Assembly: GCA_934045075.1 (NCBI GenBank)
Contig: OW203721.1
Span: 16,772,678-16,836,677, forward strand
Direction of reading: 5' to 3'
From: Yponomeuta sedellus
Lineage: Eukaryota; Arthropoda; Insecta; Lepidoptera; Yponomeutidae
DNA length: 64,000 nt
Part shown: one piece after another, positions 55,801 to 64,000 of the stretch
How the letters are laid out: each line of letters starts with the position of its first letter
Position numbering within the stretch: the stretch's first letter is position 1
The notes under the pieces: generated by a model
What the model saw: the letters and a program-made list of their open reading frames with translations, nothing else
Databases searched by the model: none
What the model was told of the DNA's origin: nothing
Made by a program: the position numbers and the translations under genes

Positions 55801-56859
55801 CTGATTGATTGATTATTTAATTTTGTTGATAAATCCCATTCATCATGATCGGCTGTTGCACCATTTTTTTAACTCAGGAGGAACCTTATTACGGGTACCA
55901 CCGGCTCGGGGGAGTGCGGCGGTTATGCCGGACTCCCCGCCCTGAAAAAGGCGGTATACCGACTAAAACACGGGAATGCCACGGCAACCAAACCAACCAC
56001 CAACCAACTTATTTTGTATTAGAAGACATTCCGCTGCACTACTGCAGTTATATTCAATCCTCACCCAGATTCCTCATACCTATGTCGGTACAGACTCTAC
56101 AAAAAAACACTTATGTCACATATAAGTACCTTCATCTTGCGCGTCATTTTGAAAAGACAAAAGAACAGATCAATGCAAAACAAAAATATATTGTAACGAA
56201 AAAGTTATACAAGTATTTTTACTCAATATCAGTTTTCGGACGGTTACGGTTAATAACCGAAATAAAACTGTTATTAACCCTTTATTATAACTGTAAACCC
56301 ATATATTATGTTATCGAATCATTTCGGTTAACAGAAACTGACATAATTAAGATGACCGAAAAAAGTTTACTAAACTGTTAACAGAAATGGTCTGTTAACA
56401 TAATAATTTCTGTTACGGTTACTCAATTTAACGAATAGGTATATTTTTTGTCTTATTCTATCTAGTTGAGTGTGACAGAAAGAGACAATTATTCACTTCG
56501 GCGAGTGGTCGCGCGCCGGCCGCACCAGCCTGTTACTTGTAGGTTTTGTAGATTATTTAGGTAAGTTGTACCTATCCTCGCTTGCTCGCATTTTTCCTCG
56601 CGCAACTACCTACCGATATACTGTCGCTTAACGTATTTTGTTAGATTTTTTATAGTTTGCGGCGCGTGATAGTTTGTTGTATGTGAATTGTGATAAAATG
56701 CCACGTAAAATATCAAATGCAGTGCATAGACATTTTTGTCATCAAATCTGATAGTTTATGCCGGTTGGTTTGTTTCTCATCGTTTTTTGAAAGAATAAAT
56801 ATATTTTTCAGGCAATCATTCAAGTAATTTAATGAATAATCTGCGATTAAAACATGAAG

Positions 56860-58712
56860 AAAAATACAATGAGGTTTTTAACATCAACGAAAGTAGACGT
56901 AGCAATACAATTGTACCTAAGACTAAAAAATATGATGAGAAGAAACAAAAACGGATGAAATTGTTAGAATGCTGTATTAAACTAGTGGCCATTTAATTTT
57001 TATTTTAATAAATACTCATGGACACATTACACAAATCTCGTTAGCCCTATACGAAGTACAACTAAATGTTATACTTGTGTTATAGGTGCTAACTCAACGA
57101 TAGATTTAATACAATAAATACATAGATAGACAAATCACTTGAAGACGACTCATTTCCAGAATTAAAGTCTTTACTGTCATCAGCTTTTTTCGGAGAAGGT
57201 AAAAAAATAGATAATTAATGAAAAGGCAACTAAAGATAGAGAAAAAAAAATCTGCTGAAATCAAAAACACTCGTTTCTATCGAAATGGATTCTGCAACGT
57301 GCATAAACAGACAACTTATAGGAATAAATGGCCAATTTGCAAAAAACTCACATATTGTCGTACGCAATCTTGCTCTCTTGGAAATATTGGAACCGCCGAA
57401 AATTTTAAAGTGACACTATTGGAAGCACTGAGTGTTTTCCAGATTTATTTACGTAATGAGTAGACTCATTGACAACGGATAATGGCAAGAATTACTTGTA
57501 AGTTTCTAAACTTTTGAATGAAGAGAGGAAGAGGAGGAAAAACGAAACATCTGAAGACAGTGTCAGTGGTGATGATGGTGAAAAGTAAAGTTTCTGTGAT
57601 GACTTTGTATCGGGTCTATAGTTGATGTTTCAATCCTACCTACATGAACACAATGCAGCTATAAGTGATTCTTATGAGATAAGAGCAATAGCATGTGCCG
57701 CACATACTCTGCAACTGTGTGTTTGTTGACCTGTCGCAGCGTAGTCCGAATTTTACATCGGCCTCTAATGAAACTTAAAATAAAAAATTAAAACCTAAAG
57801 AAACCCATCTTGGATTGCACTACTCGATGGTCATCTACATTTTACATGTTAAAAAGGTTAAGAGAGCTTTATAGACTATCTATGATCGGTGTGATGAAAT
57901 ATTTCAGATATTAACCGATGAAGTATGGATAAAAATAAATGATAATTATTTTGGATAGTCTAAAACCATTTGAGCTACTGTAAGACTGAAAAGAACAATT
58001 TACAATTGGCGATTTTTACTTCGTATGGATTATATGCAAAACAAAGGCTGAAAACAATCACTCAATGTTGTCTCGAGAATTCGTTACTGCTACGACAGAA
58101 CGTGAAAAGACTAAGCCTTTTTTATGAGAATTTTCTTGGATCCTAGACTTAAACTAATACTGTCTGAACAAGAAATTGAGACTGCAAAGCGCTGGATAAA
58201 AGATATTCGTACACAGTATTAACACAAACAATCCACTGGGTCTAGTAAATAAACCCTCGAAATAAGTAACAACCCTTCACCTACCAGTGCAACACGTAGT
58301 TTTGTTCTCATGATCTTGTAGATCTTGATTGTAATGCCCAAAAATATGATTTCGATTTTCATAGATTAAATTCAATGTTAGAAGAAACGCAGAGAGTTCG
58401 GGCCGCAGGAACTATAACTTTAAATTTGGATTTCCACTTAGCCGAGTATCTTTCTGCAGCAAGACTTGCAGTCACAAAGAATCCGTTAAAGTACTGGTCA
58501 TCCAAACTACTTCACAAACTAGCATATCTGGCTTTGGGTCGTTCTTGCCGCTCCAGCGACTTAGGTAGCAGTGAAACGGCAATTCTCGTTTCTTAAATTC
58601 ATATTGTCCCCATCAAGAAATCGATTACTGGACCAACATTAAAAAATAAAGTACTTATAAAAACTAATGAGGATTTATTTGATCATACTTTGTATTACTT
58701 ACGTTGATATTT
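56860..58712 (+). pseudogene. hAT transposase relic
   Basis: Scattered, frameshifted pieces in one orientation. CTTRWSSTFYMLKRLREL (57816-57878) matches the hAT 'TRWNST..ML.RL' block. Near 58420-58700, PLKYWSSKLLHKLAYLALG, then SSDLGSSE and ITGPTLKNKVLIKTNEDLF match the C-terminal dimerisation region. Many stops; dead. Confidence 0.65.
56995..57135 (-). mobile_element. SINE body, second family, inside hAT relic
   Basis: Reverse complement of the 26860-27000 body (cacaaatctcgttagcccta, gtgttataggtgctaactc), lacking the tRNA head. Confidence 0.65.
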
Positions 58713-58739
58713 TTAATACTACCTAATCTAAGTGAGAAG

Positions 58740-59640
58740 GTATACCCTTGAAAACCGAAGTTCACTGCTATTAGGCTTCCTAGTCGTCTGAGTAACTTTT
58801 GTTCGGGGTCAAGTTCAGTTTCAAGAAAACCCGCTGATTACTTATGAGACAATTCGAGGACTATTCGAGGGAATTGGTATGAGCCAAATTCAGAAAATTT
58901 TACATGAAGAATTGAAAGTTCGGAAACTTTGTTGTCGTTGGATCCCTTATGAACTGACAGCGGAGCAGAAGCGGGCTCGCGTGGAATGGTGCTCACAGAT
59001 GCTACTAAAGTACGACCATGGACATTCTAATGCTTTTTATGACATTGTCACAGGAGACGAAACGTGGATTTATTGTTTTGAACCCGAAAAAAGACAGCAA
59101 TATTGTGAATTGGCGTTGGAAAATGAGAACAGGCCAACAACAGTGAGGCAGAAACGTTGGTAAAAAATGATCGCTTTTTTTTCTCAGCTAGGGGACCCAT
59201 CTATACTCTGAAGATCAAGAAAGTGTTAATGCCGAGTGGTATTTTACCCAGGGTGTTAGAAAAAATTCGCGAAAAATGACCAAAAAGCTGCGTTCTCCTA
59301 CATCACGAAAACGCTTCTTCGCACACGGCCAACAAAACAAAGTAATTTTTAGCTTCCGAAAAAGTACAACTCGTCACCCATCCTGCGCATAGCTCCGAAC
59401 TAGCACCCTGTGATTTCTGTATTTTCCCCAAAATCAAAGATTTGATGAGAGGTTTCACTTTTACCGACTCCGAAGAGGCAGTGATAGCGTTCAATAAGCA
59501 CTTAGAAAATATGCCGTCAGATCTGTGGTCCTCCTGTTTTAAAAAATGGTTCGATCGCATGAAAAAATGTTTAAAACGTAAAGGAGAGTATGTTGAAAAG
59601 CAATAAAATAAACATAATATTCTGGTTATAACATGTTGTT
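58740..59640 (+). mobile_element. mariner (DD34D) transposase relic
   Basis: The longest open piece (58879-59163) contains CRWIPYELTAEQKRARVEWC and VTGDETWIYCFEPEKRQQ, where the Asp in TGDETW is the first catalytic residue of mariner. Frameshifted remains follow: HHENA-like and LAPCDF-like segments near 59300-59430. Multiple stops and shifts; inactive. TIRs not resolved. Confidence 0.75.
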
Positions 59641-59949
59641 TTTGTAAGTTACGCAAAACTTATAGTGTGACCTTCGTATACCGCAATTCCTAAGATAATA
59701 CCTACAACAAACGTTTTGATTTCGGTTAATATATTTATATGGGTTAGGTTATGTGTTATTATAAATGTTAACCGAAACCATAATAACATTTGAATTTGAA
59801 ATCTGTTAACCTTAGAAATGGGTTAGCCGATTTTCGGTTTATCGTTTCATAATGTTAACACGTCAAACTGTTAACCGTTTGAAACGGTTAATAATTATGA
59901 ATGGGTAATCCGTTCATTGCTCAATATGTATCATTGTCATGATTTACTA

Positions 59950-62900
59950 CACACATTGCTGAAATATTTAACAGGACCATCCACAAGATATAATATGCCA
60001 GCATGACGTGTCATCATACCTATGATGTTCCTTTGCCTCAAATTCGACTGTGGGCGATGCACGCACAATGACGAACTATGTCAGTATAATGGCGAGCCAA
60101 AGAACTACGCTTGAATTTCGATGAGCTTTGTATCAAGGTCGTGCTTAACATAACCACCTGCTATCTCCTTAAGGAAAACTATCAAAAGTTAAATGAAACG
60201 GCGAAACTACTTACTACCCTTAGCGTATCACATAACACCAGTTGCAAGAATCAAAGCTTAATCATAGGGTCACAGCACAGAATTATTGTAATAAAATACG
60301 CCTACATGATTTTTTACAAGCTTTATTTCAAAAAGTACTTAGGTTTTTAGGTTATTCTAATATTTCTCTATAACATTTTGATAATATCATTATATTTTTT
60401 TTATTTTTGACATCTAAGCACGTGCAATCTGTTTAAATAAAACCTAAGACAGTTTTGATAACATAGATACTTAATACAATTACATTCAATTTGGTGTGTA
60501 AATTACAGTACTGTATGAGTATGAAACACTTTAACACCGGATCGTGCCCAACCTCGTTGATACAATGCGAGATTAACGTGTGGTGCTATTTTGCTACTTT
60601 TTTGAAAAGACGTCATTACGTAATCGTGCACCCCATTTTAGAAACTATCGTTGTGTACCATCGTTCACAATAAAATAAAAGTCTAACTTCCAACAGTCCT
60701 AAAATGTCCTTTTTTTAAACTCATTTTTTCGAAAACATAGGTGTAATTGAGGCATAGCTGAATACTTCACGTAGGGGCTGCTTGAATCATTTTTAAAGAG
60801 AAAAAAGATCCCGGAGTCAACGAAACCGGAAATACGTAATGCACAGATGTTCGTCGTCAACTGAGATTCGATGAGCTTTCAGTTTCATAGTGATAGAAAC
60901 ATTCCTAATCTGTGCAGCCTTAATATATCATCACATACATGAAAAATATACATTACATTATGTTTTTTACGGAATACCGAGACGTTAGACGTTGTTATCT
61001 CGGCGATTTTTATTTAAAAATATTAAAGGTCGAATTATCCCAGTTATTCACAAAAATACAAAAAACCGGTGAATTTGAATAATTGTAGCATTATATTTAC
61101 TGACCTTATTTACATTTAAAAAGAAGTATCATTTGTAACTCTTGTCAATATTTAGGACGGTGCCAAGTCCGTATTGCCCGTTAATATTTTTTTAAATACG
61201 ACTGACTGGTTAATCTAGCTTTTACAGCATGATATCACGATGACATAGGTCGTAGATTCGATTCCCATCGCCATAATGCGGTTTTAATAGTTGTGATGTC
61301 CTTTACTCGTAACGTAGTTTAAGTATCCTAGTTTTTGATCGTTACAAATGATTATGTTGTATGAATGTTTACAAACATTACCGGTCTCATTCATGGGAAC
61401 ACGATTCCTTAAATCACTCGAAAACTATGATTAAAATTGTATCTTTATGATTGTATGAAAAACGTCGCCACAGATGTACAAGGGAAAACGACGCCACAAA
61501 TTTAAAACTGACTTTAAGGAGTGGTTCAGATTAATTATTATTATTCATTCTTTATTGCACAAACGTAATGTACAAAAGGAATCGTTTTATAAGACAGTTG
61601 CTCTGTATAATGTTAGTGTAGGAAATAGATATATTACGATAGAATCGCAAATTCACGTTTAATCCATATCTCCATCCGTGTTAAAGTGTTTACAATTACT
61701 TGGCGATTAACTTACCTCTATATTAAACTGTAAAAAGACTAAAAATTGTCATGCAAATTAAACAGTGACTAGATAGTTAAATGAAAATGAAATCTAATTG
61801 CTTCCATATTTTATTCCAGTAGTATCAATCTACTTACATGTAGTATAGCTATGAAATAATTAATTTCTTAATCCCACATTCATATCAACCAACAACAGCT
61901 AAATTCATTCAGGCGTGTTAGTGTAATACTATTACTAAAGAGAATATTTAATAAATTAATAAATAGTAGTCAGGCACCTTGATTTACAATGTTAAATAAA
62001 ATAATAATCAAATATATATACCTACGATAGTAGTATAATTGTTATAACGGGTGCAAAACGGAGCTGGAATTACTATAGTAGTGCAAGTGTATTAGTACAG
62101 TCGAGAGCAAAGACATCAAGACAGCGTGGTCAATGTGAATTCGCACCTGTGCGTCTATCGTGCTAACGCTCCTTTGCCATCTGTATAAAAGTACCTTTGC
62201 TTATATGAAAGTAAAAAGTATAATGGCTGATCAGCTGGCGACTGTAATCATTAACCAAAAGCGTTATTCAGAGAGGTAAGAACTTAAACATACTTGTAAT
62301 TCTAAAAACAATCATTTCTCGCGTCCCTAAGGTTTGATTTTTATTACTATGTACTATGAAATAACAACAATTAAACTTTGATATCACTACATACATTATT
62401 TGATTATAATAATATAACAACTACAAAAATTATGTTATGTAAGAAATAATTTCTGTAAGTATACGTATTGGTATATACCTACTTTAATATATTTATTGCA
62501 CAAAATCAAATAGTAAATTAAATAACTAAAAAATCGAATAGGTTACATACATATCTTACGTTTAACATGTTGGAAAAATAGTACTTTGCGAAAAACTCGA
62601 ATATGTACTGCTAATTTTTATAAGCTTGTCATTTATTTTCTATCAAAGCTAGTTTCAGCATCATTGGTAAACCATGACATTTTAATGGCTTCGAAGCCGC
62701 AATGGATTATCCCCAGCGCCCATTTAAATATTTTGGCTTCTTTATCGAGCCCGATATAAGGAGCAGCCTACAATCTGAGGATACACCATCAAAATACAAC
62801 CATGGCTTCGAAACTACCAAAATTGGATAGTGTATTACAAAATATTGTGTAAATTGGTGTGAATTGATCTGGTTTCTTTAGTATTATGCCCAAAAGGTGG

Positions 62901-64000
62901 ATTAACACTTTCCTAAGCTTGTAAAATTTCTTTTGTATATAAAAGTTTTGCTGGATAAATAATATACAAATCAGAATCCGAACTTTTCGGCTCCCAAAAC
63001 AACCGAGATTGATATATATTAGTAGATTGGTGTATACCATGTATAAATTGATAGCAACTGTGAATTGACTAAAACGCTTCTCTTTTTTTGTCACAAGTGC
63101 TTACTTTACAGCGGATCTTTCAGTAACAGTACATCCTTTTCAAAATCTTACTATTATAATTCCCTTCTTAGTAACTTTTCTATCATCGTAGAATTACGAA
63201 GAATTTAACTAAACAATCCCACGGCACACTGTTTCAGTATGTCACTGACAATCCCTGACACACCGGAATCATCTCTGTAAGAGTCATACCAAAAGATGGC
63301 GACTAATTGGAACCTCGTCTTTTTTAAGTCGTTTAAGTAGTCAAATCCGCAGTAGAAGTTCTGGTTTTTAGTCTCTATGGTCGGAACATCTTTAAAAGTA
63401 CTACTATAAAGAGTTGTCTTTACACAGCCGTCACATAAATCACATTATATAACTATATCCAGGACACTTTTCATTGCCTATTCACAACGTATTCATGAGT
63501 ACGTGTTAGGCTAGAATATTTTGAACAAATGCAGGTTTCGCTTAAAATCCAATCAAATCATTCTAATAGAAACTAACGAGATGTTGTGAAAATGGGTCAG
63601 CCTTGAAGGAAATACCGACATCCTATCGACGACGTATGGCTATTTACGTACAGGTGGTATATTAACAGACGGCGGCAGTTGGTAGTAGTGGAGTAAAATG
63701 GAGTTGGTATGAGTAGGTTGACCTATGCCATATGCCCCAAAGAGGCAAGAAAGAGAGCGTGTTGTTTAGCGGCTTGTTCAGACAGTTTCTTAAATGACAC
63801 AGGTTTCTAAAACCATCTGGAGATGCTCAGTCCATCAGGAAGCCACCAGTATATGAATGAGCTGGATATGACGGCGAGAAATTGACCATTATGGGTTTTA
63901 AGAGCCCTACGATGAAGGATAACAGGAGCTGATGAATGGTACAAGTTTGTAATGTTATCGAGCCATAGCACTTCTAGTATCTTACTTCTAGTACAGACTG
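59950..64000. other. AT-rich intergenic DNA
   Basis: Apart from one decayed SINE (61205-61350) I see no gene, RNA or element. The open frames here are short, with no domain and no splice-supported structure. Confidence 0.45.
61205..61350 (+). mobile_element. Degraded tRNA-derived SINE, fourth family
   Basis: Contains gttaatctagcttttacagc, gtagattcgattcccatcgc, then tagtttttgatcgttacaaa; same layout as 903-1115. Confidence 0.4.

Larger units (their letters stand above)
56232..59905 (+). mobile_element. Degenerate hAT element with nested SINE and mariner
   Basis: Both ends carry AT-rich subterminal repeats built on 'ggttaac' and 'aaccg' motifs in inverse orientation (56.23-56.43 kb and 59.70-59.90 kb). 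Between them is a broken hAT transposase (56860-58712). A SINE in minus orientation (56995-57135) lies inside the coding region and a mariner relic (58740-59640) near its end. Exact TIRs and the 8-bp duplication could not be fixed. Confidence 0.55.

Noticed and set aside
55845..56381. 178-codon plus-strand frame
   Set aside because: It crosses a repeat and the hAT subterminal region; no domain and composition typical of AT-rich noncoding DNA.

Overview
This window reads as nuclear DNA of a ditrysian moth or butterfly (Lepidoptera). It is AT-rich, its genes are split into short exons with GT-AG introns, and most of the sequence is interspersed repeats of kinds familiar from moth genomes: tRNA-derived SINEs, tails of RTE-like LINEs, MITEs, and the repeat that opens with an 'agggttccgtacc'-like motif. 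There are no bacterial-style operons, rRNA genes, functional tRNA genes or CRISPR arrays.

Two host genes can be assembled from exons, both on the minus strand. (1) Positions 17699 down to 2003 hold eight exons of a corkscrew/SHP-type SH2-containing protein tyrosine phosphatase. They cover a C-type SH2 domain, a linker and the PTP domain as far as the WPD loop. All splice phases agree, and the PTP domain carries an extra serine-rich insert like the one in Drosophila Corkscrew. The catalytic-cysteine exon lies beyond position 1. No N-terminal SH2 exon was found. A CpG-rich exon at 27161-27312 ends in the matching phase and might be an alternative 5' exon. (2) Positions 53484 (possibly 54974) down to 40093 hold a divergent SLC6-family transporter of at least eight exons with a complete C-terminus. 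It departs from the usual sodium-site sequence in TM1.

Between and inside these genes lie transposons. At 33.3-35.7 kb is an almost intact Mutator-like element: 8-bp target duplication, long terminal inverted repeats, and a spliced FLYWCH plus MULE transposase with one in-frame stop. A non-autonomous relative of 547 bp (35776-36322) sits 111 bp away. At 31.0-31.6 kb is a PIF/Harbinger-like MITE. At 38.4-39.2 and 47.2-48.1 kb are two derivatives of a tyrosine-recombinase (Crypton-like) element, whose ends carry hairpins that differ in sequence but keep pairing. At 56.2-59.9 kb a degenerate hAT element contains a mariner relic and a SINE. Foldback MITEs ending at TTAA, some split by later insertions, occur at 1.5, 23.5-24.5, 47.1-48.5 and 52.8-53.0 kb. 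An 8-bp tandem repeat fills 20.47-21.05 kb.

The two host genes have no evident functional link: one is a signalling phosphatase and the other a membrane transporter. About 60-64 kb and the long introns at 11.2-17.1 kb hold nothing else I could recognise. All calls come from reading the sequence without database searches, so exon ends are predictions from splice consensus and family alignment from memory.
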